From NCBI GenBank assembly GCA_965197795.1, contig OZ240228.1, positions 3,038,001-3,102,000 on the forward strand: a stretch of 64,000 nt of DNA, given 5' to 3'. The notes under the pieces were generated by a model. The model saw only the letters and a list, made by a program, of their open reading frames with translations. It ran no database searches and was not told where the DNA came from. Of the stretch, positions 1 to 9,178 are shown piece after piece. This stretch comes from WHTK01 sp965197795 (GTDB lineage Bacteria > Chloroflexota > Dehalococcoidia > DSTF01 > WHTK01). Numbering within the stretch: the stretch's first letter is position 1; each line of letters begins with the position of its first letter. Made by a program: the position numbers and the translations under genes.

Positions 1-19
1 AGGAGACGACGACTGACCG

Positions 20-1063
20 TTAGCGGCGCCCAGCTGTAGCGCGCCGCGGTGCGCGCGCCAGCTCCGCCAGCGACACGACCAGAACCTCCAGCGCAGCGGT
101 TGCGTCCAGCACGCCGGTCTTGACCGCGACGTCGTTCTCCAGCAAGCGGCGGTAGGCGGCTTCGAGGGCTGGAGCGGGATACCTTGTGGCTTGCTCGACC
201 ACCTTCTGAAGCGGATAGCCCTGAAGGCCCATCTGCGAGCCGATTTGCGCCTGACTCATGCCTTCTCGCAAGAGGGCCTGCGCCAGAAGGATCCGACGGT
301 ATTGCCGCACCAGCATGAACGTGAGGAGCTGCGCCGGCTGGTCCTTGGCGTCCATCTTGCGCAGAACGGAAAGCGCGCGGTCGGCGCGGCCTTCGATGAC
401 CGCATCGGTCATGTCCCAGTACTGGTAGGCGAGCGCGCCGCTGACCAGCTCGTCGACGTCCTCGGCGCTGATCGGCCTCCCCGCCGCGTAGGTCGAGAGC
501 TTGTCGATTTCGCTTGCCAGCTCACCGAGGTGCTTGCCATCGAAGAGCGAGACGAGGCGTTCCAGCGCGCCGGGAGCGAAGTTGGCGTCCTCGGCCTTCA
601 CACGCTGCGTGGCCCAGGCGCGTATCTCCTCGCGCTTTCGAAAGCTGTCGAACTTCCGGACCGTCGCGCCTTCCGGGACGGACTTCGCGACGGCGGCGGA
701 GATTTCATCCTCGACCAGGACCACCGTCGTCGTTGGCGGCAGGTTCGCCAGTACGTCCATGAAGGCGTCAGACTCACCGCTCGAAGGGGCATCCTCGGAC
801 GTATTGCGGGCACGCCTGCCGCGCCCGCGGCCACCGCCGAGACGTCCGAGCAGTCCCTCGATGACCACCAGCCGGCCCTCCGTGAAAAACGATGCGGTGT
901 GGCTGGCGGCACGCAGATCCTCGGCTGTCAGGCTACGGATGTCCGCTCTCTCGATGGTGACGGTGTCGTGGGCCAGGTTGCCGTCGCGGTCGAGCTCACG
1001 GCGCAGCGCGCGCAACTCCTCGCCGCGGCGAAATTCATCGGCGCCGTAGAAGACGTAGAGCAT
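20..1063 (-). CDS. holA: DNA polymerase III subunit delta
   Basis: Clamp-loader delta subunit, which opens the beta sliding clamp during replication. The 347-aa product starts MLYVFYGADEFRR, typical of the family, and has the usual length and three-domain layout: AAA-like N-terminal half, then the all-helical collar domain from about residue 210. A basic Gly/Arg-rich insertion lies near residues 73-87. Its ATG shares one base with the stop of the upstream small gene (TAATG), so the two are probably translationally coupled. rpsT, often next to holA in other bacteria, is 38 kb away here. Confidence 0.93.
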   Translation of the reverse strand: MLYVFYGADEFRRGEELRALRRELDRDGNLAHDTVTIERADIRSLTAEDLRAASHTASFFTEGRLVVIEGLLGRLGGGRGRGRRARNTSEDAPSSGESDAFMDVLANLPPTTTVVLVEDEISAAVAKSVPEGATVRKFDSFRKREEIRAWATQRVKAEDANFAPGALERLVSLFDGKHLGELASEIDKLSTYAAGRPISAEDVDELVSGALAYQYWDMTDAVIEGRADRALSVLRKMDAKDQPAQLLTFMLVRQYRRILLAQALLREGMSQAQIGSQMGLQGYPLQKVVEQATRYPAPALEAAYRRLLENDVAVKTGVLDATAALEVLVVSLAELARAPRRATAGRR

Positions 1064-1302
1064 TACTCGAGCTCGACCTTCCAGCCGAGCCAGAACACGG
1101 CCAACGTCGCGAAGTAGGCCGGGATGCCGGGCCAGACCAGGCCGAAGGCGGCCTCGCCGAGCGCATCCTCATCGGCGGAGACGCCGAGCCAGGCGGCGGC
1201 GATGATCGGCGCGATCAACGCCAGGGCGGGCATCCACCAGAGCAGCCACGGCTCGCGCTGCTCCGTGGTGGCGTCTGCTTTTAACCCGTGCCGCTGCTTC
1301 AT
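1063..1302 (-). CDS. small two-helix membrane protein, unknown function
   Basis: The 79-aa product has a basic N-terminus followed by two hydrophobic stretches (about residues 19-41 and 52-75), so it is probably an integral membrane protein. I do not recognise the family. It is coupled to holA by a one-base overlap. Six bases before its ATG is TATCGC, one base off the TANNNT leaderless-start pattern seen elsewhere in the window, so it may begin the transcript that also carries holA. Confidence 0.6.
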   Translation of the reverse strand: MKQRHGLKADATTEQREPWLLWWMPALALIAPIIAAAWLGVSADEDALGEAAFGLVWPGIPAYFATLAVFWLGWKVELE

Positions 1303-1320
1303 CGCGGGGCGATAGGCGCC

Positions 1321-1809
1321 CTAGCCGCCCTGCGCCGCCTTGAGCGCGTTCTCGATGTCATCCAGGTGGATATGATTGTGACGGCTGGTCGTGAAGCTGA
1401 GGCGGTCTGACGCGAGAGCCAGCTCGCCGCGGAAGTTGGGGACCTCGCGGGCTAGGAACGCGTCATCCAGGCCCGGGATCGCGGCCGCGTCACCGTGCAG
1501 GCCGTCCCTGATCTCCTGGACGACTTCTTCGACCGGCTTATCCTTGCGCGCCTCGATGTTTTGCTGGTTGTACTCGTCGAGGTTGAAACCGGGCGGCCGC
1601 GCGCTCGTGCCGTTGATCGCGGCGTCAACCTGTCGCTGCCAGCGCGGCAGGCAGCTGGCGTCAGCGGCCATGTGGCAAAGCGCGTCGTGCACCGTCCAGG
1701 TGCCCTCGGGCAACGGCTGGTCGAGGTTCTCGATAATGCCGGGCAAGAGGCTGTCGAGCCGCTCTTCAACCTCGCGAATGCCTGTTTTCAGTTCATCTTT
1801 GGTAGCCAC
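1321..1809 (-). CDS. DinB-like / maleylpyruvate isomerase-like four-helix protein
   Basis: The 162-aa product resembles the DinB/YfiT superfamily of metal-binding four-helix bundles, often thiol-dependent transferases. Supporting features are TWTVHDALCHMAAD near residues 38-51 and a C-terminal HNHIHLDDIE segment that would supply metal-ligand histidines. I chose the GTG at 1807-1809 because AGGAG lies six bases upstream; an in-frame ATG at 1842 adds 11 poorly family-like residues. Specific substrate unknown. Confidence 0.75.
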   Translation of the reverse strand: MATKDELKTGIREVEERLDSLLPGIIENLDQPLPEGTWTVHDALCHMAADASCLPRWQRQVDAAINGTSARPPGFNLDEYNQQNIEARKDKPVEEVVQEIRDGLHGDAAAIPGLDDAFLAREVPNFRGELALASDRLSFTTSRHNHIHLDDIENALKAAQGG

Positions 1810-1893
1810 AGCGTGCTCCTCTAGGGTGTTTTTGCGGGGCAAGCTCAGCTTAGCACCGCGATGGCGCAGGCTTAAGGCGTGCCAGCCGTGGGG

Positions 1894-2742
1894 TTAGAGC
1901 TGGCGGGCGATGAACGACTTGATGTGCTCGATAGCGCGACCGACCTGGGGGCCTCCCTCGCGCAGGAAGCCGTGCGGCTCGCCGGGGTATTTGCCCAGCT
2001 CGATGACGCCGCCCGCCAGGCTGTACGCTTCGACGAACTCCTCGGCCATCATGCGCGTCAATGACTGGTCCTGCGCGCCTTGTACTAGCAGCGCTGGCGG
2101 CGTGTCGACCGTCTCACCGCGCTGCACGATGTGCGGCGGGCTGGCCTCGGCCATGCCGTCCTCGCTGCCGAAGTAGCGGATGTGGTTGGCCATGAGGTCC
2201 TCGTTGTTGCGGCTTTGCGCTAACCGGTAGCGTGACAGCGGATCGATCACAGGCCAGCCCATGATCACGTAGGCCAGGCTACCGTCCAGCTGCGGCGTTT
2301 CGCTGAATGGGATGTCGGCGTAGGCGCCGTGGCGCATGGCGGCGAGCATGATCTGGTGGCCGCCGCTGCTCCAGCCGACACCGCCCAGGCCTTCGGCCGA
2401 GCCGTTGTAGTCAGCCGCGTGCGCTTTGAGCCAGCGTGTGCCGTAGCTGATGTCCTGCTGCGCCGCCGGATGAGGCGCCGTCAGCGAGGTGCGGAAGTCG
2501 ATGGCGGCGATAAGCAGACCGCTCTCGGCCAATACGGCATCGGTGCCCTCGTTCCCGAGGCGGTCGCCGTTGCCCCAGGCGCCGCCGTGCACGTCGAGCA
2601 GGCTGGGGAAAGGCCCATCGCCCTGAGGCTGGAAGATGCGCGCGAGGTAGACGCTATCGCCGTCGCGGCGGTATTCGACGTCGAAGGTCTTCACCTCGTA
2701 GTGCGCGCTGGGGTCGTAGCTAAGCTTCGTGGTGCTGGTCAT
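1894..2742 (-). CDS. alpha/beta hydrolase (carboxylesterase-type)
   Basis: The 282-aa soluble enzyme has the alpha/beta hydrolase fold. An HGGAW oxyanion-hole motif lies at residues 52-56 and a nucleophile elbow GWSSG at 123-127, giving Ser125. A late EPHGF motif supplies the catalytic His, and an Asp lies upstream in GAQDQS. This arrangement matches the esterase/lipase and kynurenine formamidase-like branch. The ATG has GAGG seven bases upstream. Substrate cannot be read from sequence; no signal peptide, so cytoplasmic. Confidence 0.8.
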   Translation of the reverse strand: MTSTTKLSYDPSAHYEVKTFDVEYRRDGDSVYLARIFQPQGDGPFPSLLDVHGGAWGNGDRLGNEGTDAVLAESGLLIAAIDFRTSLTAPHPAAQQDISYGTRWLKAHAADYNGSAEGLGGVGWSSGGHQIMLAAMRHGAYADIPFSETPQLDGSLAYVIMGWPVIDPLSRYRLAQSRNNEDLMANHIRYFGSEDGMAEASPPHIVQRGETVDTPPALLVQGAQDQSLTRMMAEEFVEAYSLAGGVIELGKYPGEPHGFLREGGPQVGRAIEHIKSFIARQL

Positions 2743-2806
2743 TGCATACCTCGCTTGCCCGTCAAGGATTCGGTGGCACCGAAGCTACGCCGGGTGGAGG
2801 AAGGTG

Positions 2807-3511
2807 TCAACTTCGGGACGCGAGAAGCTCCTGCGTCCTGCCCCAGAGGCTTTGCGATAGCTCCTCGACGCCGAGAGAGGCATTGAGTACGAGCCAGCGG
2901 GCGGGCTCTGCCTTGGCCAGCGCCAGGTAGCCCTTGTGTACGCGACGATGGAACGCCTTGTCGCGGCCGCCGACGCGCTTACCGAGCTTGCTGGCTGCAT
3001 CAGCCTGCGAGTCGAAGCTCAGCCCCTGCTGCCAGTGACCCTCGATGGCATCGCCTGATGAGCCTTCGGCGGCGCGCGCCAGGCCGGCGTCTGGGTCGAT
3101 GTCTAGCAGCACGGTGAGGTCCGGCACGCAGCCTTCGATCACGGCGCGGTCCAGGGTTGAGATCAGATCGAGGTCGATCTTGCGGCCGTAGCCCTGGTAA
3201 GCGGCTGTGGAGTCGATAAAGCGGTCGCAGATCACGTCGATGCCATCAGCGAGCGCTGGCTCGATCACCTTCTGGACCAGCTCCGAGCGGGCTGCCAGGA
3301 AGAGGAGCAGTTCGGTCTTGGTCGCGATGTTGGTGCTGTTGAGCAGGAGCCGGCGCAGCTCCTCGCCGAGTGGGGTGCCGCCGGGTTCGCGCAGGTTGAT
3401 CACCCGACGCCCTGTGGCTTCCAGCCGGTCGCGCAGCATGCTGACCTGCGTGCTTTTTCCGGCGCCCTCGCCGCCCTCGAAGGTGACGAAGAGGCCTCTT
3501 GTTGCGGGCAT
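2807..3511 (-). CDS. tmk: thymidylate kinase
   Basis: Phosphorylates dTMP to dTDP for DNA synthesis. The 234-aa protein has the P-loop FEGGEGAGKST near residues 11-21, the DRFIDSTAAYQGYGR substrate-binding motif near 95-109, and a LID-type region around residues 145-165. A few residues longer than the usual 205-215. The ATG is preceded by TAAAGT with exactly six bases between, which suggests a leaderless transcript. A compact clamp-loader, tmk and nucleotide theme with holA is common in bacteria. Confidence 0.95.
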   Translation of the reverse strand: MPATRGLFVTFEGGEGAGKSTQVSMLRDRLEATGRRVINLREPGGTPLGEELRRLLLNSTNIATKTELLLFLAARSELVQKVIEPALADGIDVICDRFIDSTAAYQGYGRKIDLDLISTLDRAVIEGCVPDLTVLLDIDPDAGLARAAEGSSGDAIEGHWQQGLSFDSQADAASKLGKRVGGRDKAFHRRVHKGYLALAKAEPARWLVLNASLGVEELSQSLWGRTQELLASRS

Positions 3512-3517
3512 GAGCGC

Positions 3518-3523
3518 ACTTTA
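3518..3523 (-). promoter_or_regulatory. -10 box of leaderless tmk transcript
   Basis: On the minus strand TAAAGT, six bases, then the ATG of tmk. The start codon would lie at or next to the transcription start. No convincing -35 box. One of ten such sites in the window. Confidence 0.55.
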
Positions 3524-3563
3524 CGCGGTCAGGCGCGTGGTTGCAGCCGTCGGTGACACGCGG

Positions 3564-5195
3564 TTACTCCTCGGAGAAGTAGCCGCTGTTGCCGTTGGGC
3601 GGCAGGATGCGGACGCGTCGCTGCGGCTCTTTACCACGGCTGGTCGAGTTGAGGTTGAAGCGCTGTGCCAGCTCGTGCTGCAGGCGACGGATGTAGGCGC
3701 CCCGCGGCGTCAGCTCCACGGGGTGATCCTGCGACATCACCGCGTTTATGGCGTCCTCGGCTTCGGCGATAGCGTCGACGACGGGGTCGGCGCGGCCGGT
3801 ACTGCCTTGCAGCGAGATCAGTGCCTGCTGCATCTGGAGCAGCGTGTTGTTCTTCAGCACGTAGATCGGCACGCCGCGCGATTCCGCTTCTCGTAGCGCC
3901 TGTGGTTTGCGCCGGTAGTAGCTGCGGTCCGTGATCACCACGTCGGCCTCGTCCAGACGCTCGGAAAGCGCGGCTCCGCTGCCGGTGTCGTGGATCGCCT
4001 GCGCCAGGCGCTTGCGCGAGATGCCGAAGGGGTAGACTCTTTGGCCTCCCTTGATCGCGACGCGCGCGGGCAGGGTCGCCGACGGCACCTCGAGGGCGAA
4101 GCCGCGACGCCCGGGCGCCTCCGGCATCGTTCCATCCGTCGCCGTGGCGGGGCGGGCTTCTGCCTCGCTGAGACGGCGCACCTCGCCAGAGGGCGCTAGC
4201 TCGCGGATCTCGGGAGCCAGCGTGAAGCCGCGCAGGATGGCATCGACCGTCTCGGCGACGTCGCGATGAATGTGGATCCGGTCCCAGCTCTGGAGCTCGA
4301 CCAGGACCGGGAAGGTCGGAGGCGCTTTGCGCTCGAGGATCGACTTCTGGGTGCCACGGCGGCGGGCTTCCTCGTCGCCCAGGGTGACGGACTGAATGCC
4401 GCCCACGAGGTCGGACAGCGTCGGGTTGGCCATCAGGTTCTCGAGCGTGTTGCCGTGCGCCGTGCCCACGAGCTGCACGCCGCGTTCGGCGATGGTGCGG
4501 GCCGCCTGCGCCTCGAGCTCCGTGCCGATCTCGTCGATGACGATGACTTCGGGCATGTGGTTCTCGACCGCTTCGATCATGACGGCGTGCTGCATCTGCG
4601 GGCTGCGGACCTGCATGCGTCGCGCCATGCCGATGGCGGGATGGGGGATGTCGCCGTCGCCGGCGATCTCGTTTGAGGTGTCGACGATAACGACGCGCTT
4701 GTTGAGGTCATCGGCGAGGACTCGCGCCACTTCCCGCAGCATCGTGGTCTTGCCGACGCCGGGGCGGCCCAGCAGCAGCAGGCTCTGTTCGCTGCGCACG
4801 ATCTCGTCGATCGTCGCGATGGTGCCGTAAACAGCGCGGCCAACGCGGCAAGTCAGGCCGACGATACGGCCGCCGCGGTTGCGAATGCAGGAAATGCGGT
4901 GAAGCGTCCGCTCGATGCCGGCGCGGTTGTCCTCACCGATCTCGCCGATGCGAGCGACGACGTAGTCGATGTCGCTCTCCGTCACCTCGCGGTCGCTGAG
5001 GACGATCTCGCGTCCAGGGAAGCGCGCCTGAGGCAGGCGGCCGAGGTCCATGACGACCTCGAGCAAGTCGTGCTTGTCGGCACGGTTCCGCAGCGGGTCG
5101 CCGATGTGCGGCGCGAGGGAGTCCAGAAGAAGATCGAGATCGTCGGTGATGGTACGGCTCATGCCAGGCTCAGACTCCGACGGTATTCTCTGCAA
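3564..5195 (-). CDS. SpoIIIAA/Ycf45-like AAA ATPase with C-terminal R3H domain
   Basis: The 543-aa protein has a Walker A (LLGRPGVGKTT, about residues 142-151) and a Walker B (VIVIDEIGTE, about 217-226). It is homologous to the ring ATPases SpoIIIAA and chloroplast Ycf45. A C-terminal R3H-type segment (RRLQHELAQRFNL, near residue 505) suggests single-stranded nucleic-acid binding. Cyanobacteria and Chloroflexota carry this architecture; its role is unresolved. TTG at 5195 has AGGAAGG nine bases upstream and overlaps the preceding gene; an ATG at 5162 is the alternative start. Cytoplasmic. Confidence 0.85.
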   Translation of the reverse strand: MQRIPSESEPGMSRTITDDLDLLLDSLAPHIGDPLRNRADKHDLLEVVMDLGRLPQARFPGREIVLSDREVTESDIDYVVARIGEIGEDNRAGIERTLHRISCIRNRGGRIVGLTCRVGRAVYGTIATIDEIVRSEQSLLLLGRPGVGKTTMLREVARVLADDLNKRVVIVDTSNEIAGDGDIPHPAIGMARRMQVRSPQMQHAVMIEAVENHMPEVIVIDEIGTELEAQAARTIAERGVQLVGTAHGNTLENLMANPTLSDLVGGIQSVTLGDEEARRRGTQKSILERKAPPTFPVLVELQSWDRIHIHRDVAETVDAILRGFTLAPEIRELAPSGEVRRLSEAEARPATATDGTMPEAPGRRGFALEVPSATLPARVAIKGGQRVYPFGISRKRLAQAIHDTGSGAALSERLDEADVVITDRSYYRRKPQALREAESRGVPIYVLKNNTLLQMQQALISLQGSTGRADPVVDAIAEAEDAINAVMSQDHPVELTPRGAYIRRLQHELAQRFNLNSTSRGKEPQRRVRILPPNGNSGYFSEE

Positions 5196-6111
5196 CGACA
5201 GGTACCTTCCTAGGAATCGCCAAGGGTCTCGTAGTGCGTCTCACCAGCGAGACGTAATGATCGCGGGCGCTGAACCCGGCTGCTTGCAGCGCCCGTGCGG
5301 CGTGCTCGGCGGCCTGCGGCAGCAGTGCGAGGACGGGTTCGTTCTGTGCTTCCGTAGCAGCGATGGCAGACGTGACGAGTCCAGGGACGTCAGCAGCGGT
5401 ATTGGCGTGGAGCAGCAAGTCGAGCATGAGGCCCTGCGGCAGGCGGCAGGCGCGCACCTGGGCTTGGATAACCGCATCACGTTCGATGACGAGGCAGGCG
5501 CCGTTCTTGTGCCAGCGGCGTTCTTGCGCGGCGTGCCACTCATCGAATGTGGCGGCCTCGAGACGGCGGACCGCTTCCGGCACGGCGGCGCAGTACAGGC
5601 GAAACAGCGGGTAGCTGTCAGAAGCGGCCGCGGCGCGCAGGCCTTCAGGCGTGCCGGTGTCGGAGGCCACTGGCTCGCGAGCGAAAAGCGTCTCCTCCTG
5701 GTAGGCCGCGAATCCGCTGTCCAGGACGGGCTGTAGAAGCTCGCTACCGGCAGGAAGGCGGAGGAACAGCTTCTGGGCGCCTTGTGTGCCCACCTGGGCG
5801 ACGGCGTACTCTACGAGGTCGCCGGCAATTCCGCAGTCCGCGGTGGCGTCCAGGAGATAGTCGATCTCCCAGGCAGCGTTGCCACCACGCTGTCGCGCCC
5901 CGACCAGGCCCTGCAGGCGCTGTCGGCGCATGCAAACCCAGGCCCGGCGTTGCCGGGCAAATGCGCGTAGCTGGTCCGTGACGGCGCTCAAGTTCGCCTG
6001 TTCGCTGGCGCCGATACGTTCGCGCGGCAACGCCGCGTTGTCGCGGCTGAGGCCTGGATGAGCCAGTAGCCCTGGAAGGTCTGTCGGCAGCGACGTTCGA
6101 ACCGTATTCAC
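5170..6111 (-). CDS. GNAT-like protein with two degenerate acetyltransferase halves
   Basis: The 313-aa product reads as two weak GNAT-like repeats (about residues 1-150 and 155-295). Each ends with an alpha-beta pattern such as LQAAGFSARDHYVSLVRR. No clear acetyl-CoA pyrophosphate loop (Q/RxxGxG/A) is visible, so it may not be an acetyltransferase. GTG start overlaps the pdxT stop (GTGA), and its end overlaps the R3H ATPase, so pdxT, this gene and the ATPase form one operon. Confidence 0.6.
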   Translation of the reverse strand: MNTVRTSLPTDLPGLLAHPGLSRDNAALPRERIGASEQANLSAVTDQLRAFARQRRAWVCMRRQRLQGLVGARQRGGNAAWEIDYLLDATADCGIAGDLVEYAVAQVGTQGAQKLFLRLPAGSELLQPVLDSGFAAYQEETLFAREPVASDTGTPEGLRAAAASDSYPLFRLYCAAVPEAVRRLEAATFDEWHAAQERRWHKNGACLVIERDAVIQAQVRACRLPQGLMLDLLLHANTAADVPGLVTSAIAATEAQNEPVLALLPQAAEHAARALQAAGFSARDHYVSLVRRTTRPLAIPRKVPVVAENTVGV

Positions 6112-6695
6112 TTGGCGGCTGGCACCTCCGCGCCAAGGGTCAGGAAGTACTGGTGCATGCGGGTGTCTGCGGTTAGCTCCGGGTGGAAGGCAGTCGTCAG
6201 CAGATTGCCCTCGCGAGCCGCGACGATGCCTTTACCCTCGATCCGAGCCATCACGCTCACCGCCGGGCCCGCCGCCTCGATCAGCGGTGCTCTGATGAAC
6301 ACGGCGTGCAGAGGCGGTCCTGGCAACCCCTCGATCTCGAGGTCGGTTTCGAAGCTGTCGAGCTGACGCCCGAAGGCATTTCGGACGACGGAAATATCCA
6401 TCAAGCCCAGAGGTTCGCGGTCGAGGCCCGCGGCGTGTTTTGCCATGACGATCGTGCCGGCGCAGGTACCCCACACAGGCCGGTGGGCAGCGAAGGCGCG
6501 AATCGGCTCTCGCAGCTCGTACATCTCCATGAGCCGGCAGATCGTCGTGCTCTCACCGCCGGGAATGATCAGGCGGTCGATGCCTTCGAGGTCGCTGGGC
6601 AGACGGACTTCACGCGCGTCCGCATCGAGTCGTCTGAGGATGGCTGCGTGTTCAGAAAAATCGCCCTGTAAGGCGAGCACTCCAACGATGGACAC
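6108..6695 (-). CDS. pdxT: pyridoxal 5'-phosphate synthase glutaminase subunit
   Basis: Glutaminase that feeds ammonia to PdxS for PLP synthesis by the DXP-independent route. The 195-aa class I amidotransferase has GGEST at 47-51, nucleophile Cys78 in WGTCAGT, and the His-Glu pair in FHPEL near residue 171. The usual partner pdxS is not next to it and is absent from the window. The GTG start is six bases after TACAAT, a probable leaderless start. Its stop overlaps the next gene by four bases. Confidence 0.94.
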   Translation of the reverse strand: MSIVGVLALQGDFSEHAAILRRLDADAREVRLPSDLEGIDRLIIPGGESTTICRLMEMYELREPIRAFAAHRPVWGTCAGTIVMAKHAAGLDREPLGLMDISVVRNAFGRQLDSFETDLEIEGLPGPPLHAVFIRAPLIEAAGPAVSVMARIEGKGIVAAREGNLLTTAFHPELTADTRMHQYFLTLGAEVPAAK

Positions 6696-6701
6696 GAATC
6701 A

Positions 6702-6707
6702 ATTGTA
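6702..6707 (-). promoter_or_regulatory. -10 box of leaderless pdxT transcript
   Basis: On the minus strand TACAAT, spacer tgattc, then GTG of pdxT. Five of six bases match the sigma-70 -10 consensus. Confidence 0.6.
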
Positions 6708-6732
6708 GCGCAGGTTGTCGCACTCGGTGAGC

Positions 6733-7374
6733 CTAGCAGGGCGCCGAGGAGACGGAGGCCGCGCCGCTGCCAAGCGTGCTGACGGCCGTGCCCATGGCAG
6801 AGAGGGCTACTTGTACCAAACCATCGTCGGAGGCGGAGAGCGCGGCGAGAAGCTGATCGGCGGCGGTGGCGGCCTGAGCCGAGCCCTGCGTGATCGTGTC
6901 GTGGGCGGCGGAAAGGCAAGCCGGTGGCGATGCGGCTACCATGCGGGCGGCGAGGTCCTTGATCGTGTTGGCGGCCTGGGTTGAGCCGGCCGGGTTAGAC
7001 GATCCCTGGCCGATGACGTAAGCGATGTTTGTATCGAGGTCACCGACGATGGGCTGGATGATCGCAAGATACAGGTCGATCGGGTTGACCGTGGGCTGAG
7101 GCTCCGGCGTGCTCGTTGGCTCCTCGGTTGGCTCCGGCGCCACGCCTTCGGTTGGCGTCGGCGAGGGCTGGGTTGTGGCTGCTAGGGTCGGTAGAGCGGT
7201 CGACTGCAGTCCCGGTGTGGCGCGAGGCGTTGCGGTGGCCACCGGGCTACCCAGAAGGCGCGCTACGACGGGATCGGAGTCGTCGCTGCTGAAAGCGCCC
7301 AACGCGATAGCGACGATTCCCAGGAGGACACCGGCAACCACGACGCCAATAAGGAAGCTACGTAATTCGGCCAC
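6733..7374 (-). CDS. membrane-anchored exported protein with Pro/Thr-rich linker
   Basis: The 213-aa product has an uncleaved-looking N-terminal membrane anchor (about residues 7-28). A low-complexity Pro/Thr/Glu linker follows (about 43-97), then a roughly 115-residue Ala/Ser-rich helical domain with two Cys (one at the very C-terminus) that could form a disulfide. I do not recognise the domain. GTG start; TAACCT lies 14 bases upstream. Such linker-tethered domains are common on monoderm cell surfaces. Confidence 0.65.
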   Translation of the reverse strand: MAELRSFLIGVVVAGVLLGIVAIALGAFSSDDSDPVVARLLGSPVATATPRATPGLQSTALPTLAATTQPSPTPTEGVAPEPTEEPTSTPEPQPTVNPIDLYLAIIQPIVGDLDTNIAYVIGQGSSNPAGSTQAANTIKDLAARMVAASPPACLSAAHDTITQGSAQAATAADQLLAALSASDDGLVQVALSAMGTAVSTLGSGAASVSSAPC

Positions 7375-7438
7375 GGTTTCTCACGGCAAGGTTAGAGGCT
7401 CCGAGGCTTTGGAGCCAAGCGTTAGTTCCGCCGCACAC

Positions 7439-8356
7439 CTAGCGGGCGCGTGGATGAGCTTTCTCGTAAGCCTCGCGGATGTGCTCCCGGCTCACTTGGG
7501 TGTAGACCTGGGTGGTGGAGATGTTGGCGTGTCCGAGGAGCTCCTGAACCTTGTGAATGTCCATACCGCCGCGCAGCATGTGGGTTGCGAAGCTATGCCG
7601 CAGCGTGTGCGGTGTGACTCGTCCGCGAATGCCGGCGCCCAAGGCGTAGCCCTTGAGGATGAGCCAGAAACCCTGGCGCGTAAGCCGTTCGCCGCGACGA
7701 TTGACGAAGAGAGCCGTTTCGTCGCGTTCTCCGACAAGACGGGGACGCGCGAAGCGAATATACTCGGCGAGCTCCTGAACCGGCTGATCGAGGAGCGGGA
7801 TCTGGCGCTCACGATTGCCCTTGCCGATCAGGCGGACATACGGCTTTTCGCCGTCGAGTTGAACGTCGCTGACGTCGAGTGAGACAAGCTCAGTGACGCG
7901 CAGGCCCGTGGCGTACATCAGCTCCAGCATGGCGCGGTCCCGCTTCGCCTCCGGCGTGCTACGTCGGGCGGGCTGCTCCAGAAGCTCATCGATCTCCTGA
8001 ACGCTCAGAGGTTTGGGCAGCATCTTGCCGACCTTGGGCGATGCGAGCTGCTCCGTCGGGTTGGCCTTGAGCTTGCCTTCCGCCTGCAGGAAGGAGAAGA
8101 ACGACTTCACGGCTGCCACCTTGCGCGCGACCGTGGCTTCGGCGTAGGACTGAGACTCGAGGTGGAGAATGTACTCCATCACTCGGCTCTGGTTGACCAA
8201 CGGCCACTGAATCATGTGCCCGCTGCCGTTTTTGTTTCCGCCCACCATGAAGTCTTCGAGCTGTCCAAGGTCGTTGCGGTACGCGGCAATCGTGTTGCCT
8301 GACGCGCCCTTTTCGACGGACAGAAACTCCAGGAATTCGTTGACGCAGGTATCCAC
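7439..8356 (-). CDS. xerD: tyrosine recombinase XerC/XerD
   Basis: Site-specific recombinase that resolves chromosome dimers. The 305-aa protein has an N-terminal SAM-like core-binding domain and a C-terminal catalytic domain. Catalytic Arg sits in ATGLRVTEL, HxxR in HTLRHSFATHML, and His plus Tyr in LLGHANISTTQVY. The GTG start at 8356 has GGGAGG eight bases upstream; longer in-frame starts add non-family residues. Chromosomal context with no flanking mobile genes argues for a housekeeping Xer rather than an integrase. XerC versus XerD is not certain. Confidence 0.88.
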   Translation of the reverse strand: MDTCVNEFLEFLSVEKGASGNTIAAYRNDLGQLEDFMVGGNKNGSGHMIQWPLVNQSRVMEYILHLESQSYAEATVARKVAAVKSFFSFLQAEGKLKANPTEQLASPKVGKMLPKPLSVQEIDELLEQPARRSTPEAKRDRAMLELMYATGLRVTELVSLDVSDVQLDGEKPYVRLIGKGNRERQIPLLDQPVQELAEYIRFARPRLVGERDETALFVNRRGERLTRQGFWLILKGYALGAGIRGRVTPHTLRHSFATHMLRGGMDIHKVQELLGHANISTTQVYTQVSREHIREAYEKAHPRAR

Positions 8357-8460
8357 GAGGCGAACCTCCCTGCCATGGTCGCCACCAGGATCGCCGGGGA
8401 AAGCTTCTGGATTGTACCTACGGTGCCCGCGTGTGTCTAGGCAAACTACCGAACAAGTTA

Positions 8461-9165
8461 TCAAGTTCCTGGCGCGTGGGTAAGAATATCGCTGCGGCCG
8501 AAGGCTGACTTGCCGATCAGGGGCACGAAGCTGCAGCCGCCGCGCCGGGACACGCGGACGCCCTCGCGGGTCTGCTCCAAGAGCATCAACTCCTGGCGCC
8601 TACGGCCGCCCACCGGGATGACCATCTGACCACCATCCGCGAGCTGGTCGATGAGCGACATAGGCACGCGTGGCGCCGCGGCGGCCACGATAATCGCATC
8701 GTAGGGCGCGGAGGCCGGCCATCCCAGGTCCTCGCCGGCCTGATGCACGAAAAAGTTCTTGTAACCGAGGCCCAGCAAGACGCGCCGTGAGCGTTCGGCC
8801 AGCTCAGGGATTAGCTCGACGGCGACAACCTCGCCGACCAGCTCAGCCAGCAGGGCGGTCTGGTAGCCGGAGCCGGAACCGAGGTCGAGGACCTTCTCGT
8901 CGCCTTTGAGCGCTAACTCCTGCAACATGATCGCGACCATGCGGGGCTGCGAGATCGTTTGGCCGAAGCCGATCGGTAGAGGCCTGTCGGAGTAGGCGTG
9001 GGCCTGCAAATCGGCCTCGACAAAGCGCTCGCGCGGGACGCTGCGCATCGCTTCCAGGACGGGTGTGTCCTTGATATCGACCGCCAGGGAGCGCAGGAGT
9101 AGATCCCTGGCCTCCTCAAGGGAGAGCAGGACGCGCGGGGCTCCTTTGTCGTCTCTAGTGGTCAT
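8461..9165 (-). CDS. pcm: protein-L-isoaspartate O-methyltransferase
   Basis: Methylates L-isoaspartyl residues in aged proteins for repair. The 234-aa SAM-dependent enzyme has the family signature around PRERFV and IGFGQTISQP, motif I VLDLGSGSGYQTALLAEL, and the C-terminal VIPVGG segment. ATG at 9165 was chosen because it begins 13 bases after the menG stop; the longer frame overlaps menG. Lies in an apparent menG-pcm unit. Confidence 0.92.
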   Translation of the reverse strand: MTTRDDKGAPRVLLSLEEARDLLLRSLAVDIKDTPVLEAMRSVPRERFVEADLQAHAYSDRPLPIGFGQTISQPRMVAIMLQELALKGDEKVLDLGSGSGYQTALLAELVGEVVAVELIPELAERSRRVLLGLGYKNFFVHQAGEDLGWPASAPYDAIIVAAAAPRVPMSLIDQLADGGQMVIPVGGRRRQELMLLEQTREGVRVSRRGGCSFVPLIGKSAFGRSDILTHAPGT

Positions 9166-9178
9166 GGCGCGGACGCGA

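Noticed and set aside
7439..8356. Xer-type recombinase as a mobile-element integrase
   Set aside because: No att-like repeats, tRNA target or cargo genes nearby; sequence and context fit housekeeping Xer.
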